A stretch of DNA of 64,000 nucleotides, taken from positions 930,001 through 994,000 of the forward strand of contig BRXU01000001.1 in assembly GCA_030267565.1 (NCBI GenBank), given 5' to 3'. Below, piece after piece: positions 33,501 to 56,042 of the stretch (position 1 is its first letter; each line of letters begins with the position of its first letter). The translations under genes were made by a program, and so were the position numbers. The DNA is from Pleodorina starrii. Its lineage: Eukaryota > Chlorophyta > Chlorophyceae > Chlamydomonadales > Volvocaceae. The notes below the pieces were generated by a model. The model ran no database searches. It had not been told where the DNA came from and saw nothing but the letters and a program-made list of their open reading frames with translations.

Positions 33501-36304
33501 GCCAATGTCTCGCCGCAACGCCGCCCCGCCCCAACTAACGCGCCCTCGATTTCCTTTCATTTCGCATGAAACCCTAACCCGCCCTCCCCCCTGAACATCG
33601 ACCTCTTCAACCCCCGCCCCGCCCCCGCCCCCCGCCCCGCCCCCGCCCTGCGCCCCCACCTGCCGCCCGGGCCAGCGAGGCTCGTGGGTGGTGCAGCACC
33701 GGCTGCAACAGCTTGCGGGCTCGGCGGCGGTTCTGGAAGGTCAGAATGGACGCACCCAGCACCTGCCCGGACACGTTTGGCGTACGCAGGGGGGGAGGGC
33801 GGGGGAGGGAGCGGCGTGACCTGGGTCAATGGCACTGGCTGGAGCAAGCCGCCTCATAAGAGGGTGAAGAAGACCGGAGGCACGATGTCATTATTCTCGA
33901 GGGCGGGGGGGGGGGGGTCGGGGCGAAAAACAAACCGCAGACAGCATGGAGGAGATGAGGTGGAGAGGGGGGATTCGGACGCGGACGCAAATGTGGGTGT
34001 GGGTGTGGCAGTCGTGTCTGAGGAGGCAGGGGGCTGGAGCCCCCCTCCCGTCTCCCCCCACTATACGTGGATCACCCCCTCGAGCCCATCCCTCTTCCCG
34101 CCAGCATCTCCCTCCCTCCCTGCCTGCCTCAACCCCCCACCGCCCTCCACTCTCCCGCCCATCAACTACGCGCCAGCTGGCGCTTTTCCCCGCCTCACTT
34201 CCCCTCCCCCTCCCCCGCCACCCTCCAACACACACCGACAACCCCCCCCCACACACACACACGTTCACCCCCCTACGACCCCCTTCCCCCCCCCCCGCTG
34301 CGAAATTCTCTTTACACCCCCCCCCGCGCCCCCCACCCCCACCCCCACCCACCAGCTGTGTCGCCATCATGAGCATCCCCGCCGCCAGTGCCCAGCAGCG
34401 CATGCAGTAGCCCACCCCCACCACCAGCTCCTTGGCCAACAGCAACACGGCCACCACAGTGCTGCTGAACAGCGTCCAGCCAATGGCCTGAGGGGGGACG
34501 GGGGGGGGCGGGGGCATTACCCAACGGATATTCCGGGGAGCAAGCAGGTTAACGGATACTCCGGGGAGTGGGGTAAGAAAGAAGACACCGCAGAGATATA
34601 CCGGGAAGGGGGGAGGGACACGAGGAGGGGCACGAGGGGGTAAAAGGAAACAGTCAGTCCAAACGGGTGGGGAGGCCGGGGCGTTGTTTTGGGTTGCAGT
34701 GGGGGCGGGGGCGGGGGGATTGAGAGTGAGATGCAGTCCCGCAAAGGGGCGGGATACGATACTCCTTCGCGCGGTTCGGTCTTGCTCTGGCCGAAGTTTG
34801 TAAGGGGGTGAGTGAGCCGGTGGGTTGAGCGGTCGTTGGGTAACGGGGCAGTGTCCAAGGGGAGAGGGGCGATGGGGTGGCGGAGGCGCCACGAAGCAGG
34901 GTGACGGACGGACAGATGGCGGGTTGGGCGGTTGACACGGGCAACAATACCCTTATGCCCCAAACCCTCCCCTCCCCTCCCCTTCCCTCTCCCCCCACAC
35001 ACACTCTCCCCCACGCACTCTCACATACGGTACACACTCTCCCACGCTCTCCCACACCCTTTCCCACACTCCCCCCTTGAAAACATACACACACACACAC
35101 ACCACCGCTCCACCCACCCCACCTCCCCACCTGCGTGGCCACGAAGACAGAGCCCCCCTGGAATGGCTGGAAGAAGCGCCAGGTGGGAGCCACATCCGCC
35201 TCCTCACCATCACCATCTCCCACATCCCCCGCACCCCCCGCATCTCCCGCCCCCGCGGCGCCGTGGCCCGCATGGGCCCCACCGCCGCCGCTGCCCCCGC
35301 CCTGCACGGCACCCGCCGCCGCCGTGGCCGCCGCCGCCGCCGCGCTCGCTCCCCCTCGCAGCACCGCCGCCCCCGCGCTGCTGGCCGCCCCCGCGCAGTG
35401 CCTCAGGTGCCCCCCCAGACCGTGGGTGCTGCTGGCGCCGATGAAGACGCAGGAGAGGGCCAGGCAGCAGTACAGCACGCTGCGAGTGGGCAAGGGGGGA
35501 GGGCGAGGGGGGCGGGGGGGGGGGGCAGCGGGGGGGCAGTGGGGTGCACGTGTTGTTCAGGAGCCGGGGGTCATCAGAAGACACTCGGTTGGGGAGTTGA
35601 GAGTGCAATGCGCCATTGGCGATGGTTTCCAGCAACGGTTTGGTGAGTTGGAGGGATTGGAGAGTGCGTCTGTGCGTATGTATGGCGGGGGGGGGGGCTC
35701 GGCGCGGGAAGCGCCCGCGCCAGGGGGTTGTGGGCGAGTAGGTGGGAGGTGGGTACGCTTATGGTTTCCGGCTTCAGCTCAGTCCCTGCGCTGGCGCCGG
35801 CTCAAGGGCCAGTGCTGAGGGGACGGCAGGCGAGAGGTGTGGGCCCGGGTCGGGCGGGGGGCGGGAGAACTCTCTTTCCCCCCTGCGCCTCCCTCTCTCT
35901 CTCTCTCCGTCTCCGGGGTCTCTCCCTCTCCCTCTCCCTCTCCGTCTCTATCTCTCTCTCTCCGTCTCCGGGGTGAACTCCCGAGCAGCAATACGAACCG
36001 CAGCGATGGAATGGCGGCGAAGTTTGACGAACCGACAGCGCGCGGGCTGTCGGTTGCCCGGGTGTGGCCTAAAGCCCAACGTTGCGTTCGCTCCCACTCA
36101 ACCCCCTCTCCTCTCCCCTCTCCCTCCGCATCTCCCACTCAACCCCCTCTCCTCTCCCCTCTCCCTCCGCATCTCCCTCCCTCCGCCTCACCCCGATGCG
36201 GTATCCGGCAGGTGCTCCAGCGCCAGCAGCAGCACGAATCCGGTCACTGAGAGGGACAGACCCATCAGACACACCAGCAGACTGGCCAGGGGGCCCTCCA
36301 GGAG
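30580..36304 (-). CDS. DGAT2-type acyltransferase (diacylglycerol acyltransferase family) with extra N-terminal membrane segments
   Basis: Seven exons join in phase: 36304-36192, 35479-35131, 34487-34353, 33762-33660, 32979-32815, 32506-32061 and 31806-30580, giving 845 residues. The C-terminal half is DGAT2-like. RYVLGFHPHGLYPTGA (near 32,200-32,240) carries the HPHG motif. GGWLVPVLALGEVLQLRN and GFPVPFILAGRWGL follow, then the closing VDEYHVRFYAALAVLW helix. DGAT2 enzymes make triacylglycerol from diacylglycerol and acyl-CoA at the ER. Long Ala/Pro/Gln insertions split the domain, as is common in volvocine proteins. Before the usual two DGAT2 membrane helices there are further hydrophobic segments, including LASLLVCLMGLSLSVTGF, VLYCCLALSCVFIGAS and GWTLFSSTVVAVLLLAKEL. 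The 5' end is not fixed; the exon starting at 36,304 needs a phase-0 partner upstream. Confidence 0.75.
36093..36178. repeat. Pyrimidine-rich tandem repeat, about 41 bases, two copies
   Basis: The unit beginning TCCCACTCAACCCCCTCTCC appears twice, followed by more CTCCC. It lies in an intron of the acyltransferase gene. A related CTCTCTCCGTCTCCGGGG unit is repeated at about 35,890-35,973. Confidence 0.75.
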
Positions 36305-37022
36305 CTGAGGGAGGGAACAGGAGGGAGGGGGGGAGGGGAGGGAGGGGGGAGGTTTGCGCGCTGGCTGAGGTTGGTTGGGAGGCCAAAGAAACAGAAGAGG
36401 GGAGGGGAGGGAAGGGAAGGAAAGGGGAAAGACGGCGAGGTTTGAGATTCGGGCGGCGGGGCAGGCGGGAAGGGTTTTGGGGGGATGGGCGGGATGGCGC
36501 AAACGCAGCACTCCGCGGCAGCCAGATGGCGGGTTTGGGGGGAGGGGAGGAGGGGAGTTTGAAGAGTGAATTTGCAAGAAAGAAACAAAAGGCCCTGCGG
36601 ACGTTGTAGCCTGAAGATCGACTGGATCTCTGTCAAGCTTCCCGAAAACGAACTGCTTACGGACTCCGATAGTTACCAATTTAGTGCTTGTAGTCGACCA
36701 GTGGCTGCGCCGAACACCAAGCGTGACGGCGCCCCAAACGAACTCGTGTCGGAGTCGTTCGTGTAAGGCAGCGTGTAAGAGCTGTCACGCCGCCCACCGT
36801 ATGAAACGTAGTAGGCTAATGCTATAGTATTGTGAACTATTGACGAAGAGGTTAACGTAGTTGGCTGATGGTAGTGAAGCGGAGAGCGAGAGCGGAGGGA
36901 ATCGCTGTTGCTGGCATGCGCGTGCGTGAACCTAGTACCCCGCCCGAAAGCCCAAACAACGAGGCCTAAGAGCACAAGGGACCTGTAAGCACGCAATCAA
37001 CACTCAGGAAACGAGCGCTTAC

Positions 37023-38554
37023 CTGAAGATGACCAGCGTTGCGGCGGCAGCCCAGGCAAGTGGCGAGGGGAAGGGCATGGTGACAGCATGGTTAGGCATT
37101 GATATACAGGCAAAGGCAGGGATGCGGTGCGATGTATGTTGTGCAGCTGAAGGGGATCAACCAAAAGAAGTGAGTGGAAAGCAGTAAGTGTGTTGCAAGG
37201 CACCGGAAACCCCCGAGGAAGGGGGGGGTTCAAAGGTGGGGTGGGGAGGCCGGTAACGCGGGGTCCTGTGGGAAGGCAGCTCTCCACACACGCGACTGGG
37301 TGTCGCTGGCCCCTGCTTGATACGGTACTTCCCAACACTCGACAGGACTCCGACCCCGGGGCTGCGCCCCCCCCCGAGGCTTCCTTCCTTCCTCTCCTGT
37401 CCGTCAGCCCGCACACCCCTTCCGTCCATCCGTCCATCCGCGCACCCCCGGGACTGAAAACTGGGTCGCCTCGGATGCCTATCTCGAGGCGGTTCTCCCT
37501 TCGTCCAAACTCCATCCCCGAAAGCCTAGCCAAGCAAGGCTATGACGCAGCCTCATTGATTCAGCCCTTATGACGCAGCCCTTATGACTCCGCCCTTATG
37601 ACGCAGCCCTTATGACCCAGCCAGGGCCTTGCGAGTGTGCACACCCCTTCCGGCACCACCGCGTGGCTTTGCGTTGCGCGCCTGCTCCCACTCCCACCTG
37701 CGTGCGGTGCAGCTCATCTGGGGAGCGTTCCGCGGTCCGCCCCTGCTGCTGCTGGCACTCGTCCTCCTCTTCTTCTGTGGCTGCTGCTGCCTGTGGCAGG
37801 GCCTCCTGCTGGGAGCTGCTCAGCAGCTGCAGCTGCTGCTGCTGCGGCCGCGTTTCGGCGTCTGTCGTTGCACGGTCACGGCGATTAACGCCCTGCCTGC
37901 CGCGCCTCCCAGCGCCGCGGCTGAGCCGCGCGCCGCCCTCAAATACGAGGAGCGCCTTGAGCATGAAGAGCTCGCCCCACAGGCCCGACACCGCGGCCGC
38001 GCCCGAGGCAGCGTCAACGTGCGTGAGAGGGATGAGGGGTTTTCGCAGACCCAGTATGCGCAGCAGAGCGCTGCGGATGCCGGCCGCTGCGGAGCCGCGG
38101 CTATCCGCCGCTAGAATCGAGAGGTAGACCGGGAGCGTTATGGCGGCAGAAAGCGTCCACAGGCCCTGAGAAGGAAAAAGGCGAGGAACACGACAAGTTA
38201 AACGCCTGCTGGCCGGCAAGCGTGGGGCATTTCGGGCCCGTAACGCAACACCCGCTGTCAATGGCGCGCTTCGCGTCGCGTGCCGCATGGGACAAACAAG
38301 TTGACCGGCGCTCCAGCAAGCGAGCTTCTCTGAGAACTTACCCATGCGAAAACCTGGAAGACAGCGTGCCGGTGACCGCCTTGAAGCGGGAAGAAGAATA
38401 ACGAACGCAAGATTTTTTGGCCACTTGCCCAGTCGTGACGATGTCGATACAGATGGGCTGCATATGTGAGGCAGAGGCAAACGTGCAGCGCGGATGCCAC
38501 AGGGCGAGAGGCTGCGTTGGCCGCGTGAACCAACTGCGCTATTATCAACTCCAT
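37023..38554 (-). CDS. Membrane-protein exons, probably the 5' part of the acyltransferase gene
   Basis: Exon 38554-38342 starts with ATG and ends at a strong GTAAGT donor. It joins in phase to 38165-37698, giving about 227 residues. Hydrophobic segments include ASALHVCLCLTYAAHLY, GLWTLSAAITLPVYLSIL and WGELFMLKALLVF, followed by a Gln/Glu-rich tail. A further short exon, about 37146-37023, could encode MPFPSPLAWAAAATLVIFR before a GTAAGC donor. I could not connect its phase to the exon at 36,304, so a small exon may be missing or the gene may start separately here. Orientation, spacing and shared polytopic character argue for one gene with the acyltransferase. I do not recognise the membrane domain with confidence; the spacing loosely recalls TOM1/THH1-type seven-helix proteins. 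Confidence 0.5.
37554..37620. repeat. Short tandem repeat CCCTTATGACGCAG
   Basis: Four to five copies of a 14-base unit (CCCTTATGAC plus G/T/C variants) lie between membrane-protein exons, most likely in an intron. Confidence 0.8.
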
Positions 38555-50222
<11,668 letters not shown>

Positions 50223-50347
50223 GGTGTGGGATTTGGGGTGCCAGGCGTAGCCAGCCGCAGCCACCGCGCCTCTCCCTACCGGACATCCCTGGAGCTGCAG
50301 CTGGAGCCAACCGAGGGCGGCCAGCGCGGCGCGACATCAGGCGTGGA

Positions 50348-50352
50348 TGTAA
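50348..50352 (+). terminator. Polyadenylation signal TGTAA of the nucleotide-kinase gene
   Basis: TGTAA, the typical volvocine signal, stands about 125 bases after the stop at 50,222. No earlier copy is present downstream of the stop. Confidence 0.55.
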
Positions 50353-52139
50353 CCCTTCCTAACCCGTCCCCCCGCCACACGCACACACACGCACACACGC
50401 ACAGAGACAGACACAAAAAGACACAGATATGTGGTGTGGAGGACGAGTGTGCCAGCCGCGTTTGTGGCCGTGACGTATATGCCAGAGGCGCGCTGTGCTC
50501 ATTACGTGATTTAGTTTTTGTTATTCTTGTTGTTGATGTCGCCCTCGCAAGCTGCATCTTGGACTGGACGGCTGGGGTGGACGGCTGGGCGGCAAGTGTT
50601 GTCCCGGTTATAGCGTTCCGGGTGGCGATATGGGAATTGGAATCGGAATGGGAAGGTTGGGGGCCGCTGGGGGGCGGGAGGGGAAGCCGCCATGGATCGA
50701 TGGTGGGCGACCAGTGGGGGTTGGGGGGCGGGGGGCAAGGGGCGGGGATCGGGGGGCCGGGGGCCTCTGCCAGTAGCAACGAACGAACGAATTAGGGGAG
50801 GTCGTGCATTCGGGCATCGGCATCGGACGGCGTGCGAACACATCCTGGACTCAGCTGTGATTAGGGTGATTGGACCGGTCGAGTCGCTGACTGTGTGGGC
50901 TGACAAGAGACTCTGATGGGCTGACTGGCTGACTGACTGACTGTCTGGCTGACTGACTGACTGGCGGGTGGGGGGCTGGCGGAGGAGCCGCGGACGGCGG
51001 CGCCAGCGGCACCTCCCGGAGGTGGGAGGGGGGGGAAGCCACACAGCCCCTCCTGAGCCGCTACCGCACGGGTGGACCTGCGGTACGTGGCCGGGGCAGC
51101 GCGCGAACATCGGCCAGTGCTCGTGATCAGGACTCAGCCGCGAGCAGCAGCCATCAAGGAGCGGCGCACGCCCCGCACAGCCTACGTCTCCTTCTTCTTC
51201 TTGTTCTTCCTCTTCTTCTCCTTCTTCTCCCATGACCCATAAGCCATATCACCACTTCATAACCACCACCGCCGCTCTGCCCGCGATGCGACGGAGGGTC
51301 GCGGGCGGTGGTAGGAAACACGATACGGTACCGCAGCGGAGGGACGTAGGCGACCGAGAGCCCACCCGCGGGCGGCGGCCGGCGGGTCGCGCTGCGCCGG
51401 AGGAGCCGGGCGGGCCTAGCGCACGCGGTTGCTGGGTGCCCGCTCGCTCGCTCGCTCGCTGCGCACGCTCACATAAGCTGGTCTGCAGTTGGCTCTGTGG
51501 GACCCCCCACGGGAAGTAATAACACACGTACACGCACGCACGTCCACATCACGTGGCCTTTTGTAGGCACGTGCGGGGTGGAAAGGCCCGTCATGGCAGC
51601 ATCCGATGCGCGAGCCGGTGCCATCCGAGCAGGTCCGCCAATTGAAAGTCCGCATAAGGGGCCAGGATGTAATGCTTGGACGGAGCAAAGGCTAGCTTCT
51701 CGAGATGCTGTGCGACGCCTTTTATAGGCTTTACCGGTAGGTTAGTCGTTAGTACGGCATATGTATGGTAATGTAACCGGTACATTTCCCTCCCCTGAAG
51801 GAAACGTCAGCGTTCCTCCCTGCGTCCTTCCTCGCAGTGGCTGTGCACAGCCCACTCCGCCTTTCACCAACTTGCATGCCTGGGGTCTAAGGCCAGGTCT
51901 CTGGCATTGGGGTACACCACTTCCCATGTCAGGTCATGCCGGGCCATACATGCCTCTAGCCTTGGTTTGCAAGCTTTTACTTAAAGGTGGGAGCCTTTCC
52001 GCGACAACCAGGTATCGAACTGTCGAACTGAGCGACTGTACGGCAGTACTGGTCTGGGCTGGCGCCGGCAGTTGTGCCCTTTCGCGGTCCGGGACATCTG
52101 GCGGCTTTGTAACTTGATGTACAAAGAAACGCTAAGGTC

Positions 52140-52345
52140 AACAGCAACAGAGGCTGTTTAACGCTTGTGCCCAGATCAGCCGGTGGAAACGGGGGCTGGA
52201 GTCGCAGTTAGCCCGCGGAGGGCGGAGGTTTCGGACTCATTAGCGCGGAGCGCGGGTCCGACCCTACGGTCACGTTACGACGTGAGTCTACAAAGTGAAG
52301 GAATAATAAATATTATAAATAAATATTTATTATTATTTAGGCCAA
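52140..52345 (+). mobile_element. Possible SINE-like unit with A/T tail
   Basis: GGGTCCGACCC (about 52,253) resembles a tRNA B box with one mismatch and is preceded by GTTAGCCCGCGGAGG, a weak A-box-like stretch. About 40 bases later an (AATAA/TATTT)-rich tail (52,301-52,339) ends the unit. The order A box, B box, A/T tail suits a tRNA-derived retroposon, but each signal is weak. Confidence 0.22.
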
Positions 52346-55151
52346 AGACTAGTGTTGTGCGGCACTAGTTGGAGGAGTTCTCAGGGCGAACGCAGAGATG
52401 CTTGATCTGTCGTATCCTGTCGTATCACAATACGACACGCGGCTTGGCGAGGGCCGCGAAGCACTCGGGCGGCTTTGATCCTCGTTCGGGTCTTTGCGTA
52501 AATACAAGCAATCATCTGGCTTCTGGTTGTGCGTCTTGCCCTTGGTCTTTCTAATGGGTCCCACTCGGGCGGGGGTCTGGACTTCTGTTCGTCAGTGCCG
52601 CTATTCCTTCCGAATCTCTGTTGCCACTGCAGCTGCTTTGGCCGCCAGTCAAAGCCGTCCGGGGCGATGACGGACTGTGCCGTGTCGCGCCGTGCCGTGC
52701 CGGGCACCCGTGCCCTCTTCACCCCCTCCCGTGCCCTCCACCTACCGCTCCACGTGTGGTGGGGTAGGTGGCTCTGTGTGTGACTGTGTGTGTGTGGTGC
52801 CTGGGAGGGGCAGCGCGCAGCAGGCAGGCACGGGGTGTGCAGCATGCGTAGCTGTGTACGCGCGAGGGAGGCGCTCGGGTCAAGGCGCAGCGGGGCGCCC
52901 GGCTCTGCCTCTATGTACCCGCCGCTACACCGCGGCTGTTATTGCCGGGGGGCGGCACCGGCGCATGCCTGGCATGGGGTCGCTGCATGTGCTGCCGGCC
53001 AGGGTTGCGTGTTATGGAGGATTTGGAGAGGGCTGCGCTGCGGGGTCCCACCACTCGGTGAGGTAAGGGTGTCCAGGTTCCTGGCAGCCCTGCAGCGGTG
53101 ATAGGGTTGGCTCGGACGCACGGACGGGCTCGGCGGTTGGCAGAGGAGCGGATCCGGCCCACAGCGGGTGCTGCGCGCATTGCGGCGCAAGGCTTCGGGC
53201 TCGGCTGTGACCAACAGCTCGGGTGTTCCGCACACAATGTTCGCAACATGCTGCGCTGAGCGCTGTTTTGAAGTTGCTCAGACGCACTGCACCCACCGCC
53301 TGCAGCGCGCCTGCCCTCCTGCTCGATGGCCGCCTGTCCGTCTGCCGTGAAACGCAACGCGCCGCGAGAGCGCCTCGGAATGAGGCGGTGTTAGTTAGCT
53401 TCCTGGAAGCTGGAAAGCTGCAGAGCCCACACACTTTCAGTACGTGGGCCACTTTACTAAACCTGTACTAAGCTGTCATCAAATTATGCAACAACTCCTA
53501 TTAAGTTGCATCGCTCAGCTGAATGACACAACTGTTGTATTTGAGTTGTTTCACGGTAGACGTTTGGCCATGTGAGCCATGGCCGTCCTGCGCTCCCCTG
53601 GAACCCCTTGGCGCCGGAGGGCGCCGGGAACCGAATGCAGCCAACCGACTACAACCTGCTGGGGAGGGCTAAAGGTTGTTTGTTTTGTTCTGTGATGCTG
53701 TAATTGTTTTCCAAGATAGGTCTTACGGATTTGTCGGCGCTGCGGGACGGACAGTCACACTTCGGGCCAGAGCGATTCTAATCAGAGCAGATCTGCTCTG
53801 ATTCTAACTGCAAACTGAAGGACTATGCAGCAGACAGACCACCATGTGAAAGGTTGCCCAATGTAAAGCTGTATGGCTCTTAACGATCTCTGCCAGGAAG
53901 TACGTCCAACGTTTGCGCGACCCGAGCCTGCAGTGCCCGTAAACGCCCTCGGACCCGCGCAGCTTGGCGCATCCTGCTAGCGCATAGGCTCGGAATGCTA
54001 CGTAGGAGATGGCCTTTCAAAGTGGGCATCGACTGTCCTTGGCGACGGATATGCATGGAGGCCTAATGCAAGCCGCGCCAACGCAGCGCGACCCCCACCT
54101 ACCCCCACACAAGGAAACCGCCCTCTGCCCTGCCTTACCGGTAAACGCGGTGTTCAACGGACGCACCCGGCAGGACCCACAACGCGCACGTGCACACGCA
54201 CACAGGTTGAGCAAGGGGGACCTGTGGTTTCGCACGCCCCGCTCCCTCCTTCCCTCCTGGCAGTAAGCGTCTGGGCTAAGGGACCGGCAGCGAGCATGCT
54301 CGCTAATTACAGATGGGACTGGCAGCACCTGCAGCGACCCCATGCCAGAGGGCCAACGCGATGCAGCATGCGGGGAAGGTTTGTTCGCAAGGCCGTCGAT
54401 CGCCGAGCTTTCCTACTTCTCGATGATGCTGCGCAGCAGTTCCGGCATGTGAGTGCGGGCGCCTGGTGCCGCACCAGGCGGCTGGCCCCTCTCTGGCTCC
54501 TTTCCGTACGTTGCGGTACAGCCCGCTGGCCTAACGGCTCTGCGCTCCGGGGTTTCTTAGACCCTGTCACCACTACCGTAGGTTAACAATGTTACCTGTG
54601 CCGTCGCTGCAGAGGCGCGTCTGAATGAACTGTGCTACTGGGACCCGGAGGGTCATCGATGCCTGCCGGTGCATGCCGCACCTGATACGGCCGGCTTGGC
54701 CGCCGCAGGTCTCTGCCGTGAAGGGCAGCGGAAGGGCAGGCCCAAGCAACCAGTGACTCGACCCAGAACAGCTGCACTGATGGGCGAACCCCGGTCAGCG
54801 AGCACCCACACAAGAAGGATTATGACCACTGAGGGGGAAGGAGCCAGCCAGGGCACCCCCATGAGCCGTCTACCACCCAACATGTTGCAAGGTACCTTGC
54901 CAGGGGAAGCCCAATCGAAGGCAAAGCTGCTCGCGGGTGGCTCATGAACTCGGCGCCCAAGCCCAACATGGGCAGCGAAAAGCTCGTCAACTGCCCGACC
55001 GCGACCTGGATAAAGGCTGCGATAGGATAAAGCCTACGCCAACAGTAAAACTACCCTCCGGTGCTTGCAATTCCCCTGCGTAAAGACATTCATTTCCGTT
55101 AGTCCATTACGACATCACAATGCCCCAAGCCGCAACGACCAAGGGGTGCAC

Positions 55152-55222
55152 TTACATGGCCTTACATGGCCTTGCTTACATGGCCTTACAAGGCCTTACA
55201 TGGCCTTGCTTACATGGCCTTG
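55152..55222. repeat. TTACATGGCC short tandem repeat
   Basis: Six or more TTACATGGCC units (one TTACAAGGCC), some separated by TTGC. No coding pattern is seen. Confidence 0.8.
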
Positions 55223-56042
55223 TGCGTAAATCGGGGACGCGGCCGTGACGGTTCGTTCAGCTACAGTGTTGAAACCCATATTCGGTACGTCAATGATACG
55301 ATTTATTCCTACCGCGCTACCGGTACCTTTCCAACAATATTAAGATGTTCACTTACGAGGAGGCGCAACCTTCACGACGCCCTTTCGGAGGTCGAAGACC
55401 TTCACAATGTAAATGGCTGCAATTTCGGCACGTGCATACTTCCATGAAAATGGCCCAGGAACTCGGTAATCCTGAAGTCTGCTAACGAAGAGCCACAAGA
55501 AGCGGAAATCCCACAAGTCCTCGCATCTTTCCCCGTTCACTTGTTACGACATAGACACATAGTCAGTGCATATGACAGTTTCTTTGGCTAACATGTTCGT
55601 AAGCAAACGTATAACTGCACGCGTTGGTCTTGGTGCGCGAGTGTCCGGCAAACGAGTACTTCGCCGGTGCACGGTTCGGCACGATGAATGAGTGCCGCCG
55701 CAAGACGGTGAAGGCTTGAAGCGCTAACCTGATACAGTCTACAGAGGTTGGTAAGGTGTAGCTACTACCGTAGAAACTTCGTCAATCAAATGTCGAAAAA
55801 AGTGTCCCACGGTATAACCGGTACGGGTCAATGGGCAATGCAACGGGCCAACGGTGCAATACATTGTAAAATTGTGCAGAAGTGTACCAGCTAAGTATGT
55901 AACCTGCGCTGTGTATGAGATTGATTATAGACCTTAGCCCTTTCTGAACATATCTTTGCACCTCACAGCTTATCGCACCAGTTTCGGCTGCTGACCACTG
56001 CCTTCTTGTCAAGTAACACCTGCACTCAGCAACTGTCACAGT

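Larger units (their letters stand above)
50353..56042. other. Gene-free region between the nucleotide-kinase and cyclase genes
   Basis: No frame shows a recognisable domain or a convincing exon chain. Some open frames exist, but none has conserved motifs. Visible items are TGACTGAC repeats (50,922-50,966), a TTCTTC run near 51,190, a possible SINE-like unit (52,140-52,345) and a TTACATGGCC repeat (55,152-55,222). Upstream exons of the cyclase gene may lie near its right end, since membrane or receptor domains often precede PAS in this family, but I could not find them. Confidence 0.4.

Noticed and set aside
33684..36609. Plus-strand open frames overlapping the acyltransferase exons
   Set aside because: They are antisense shadows. 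The minus strand carries phase-matched splice sites and conserved DGAT2 motifs.
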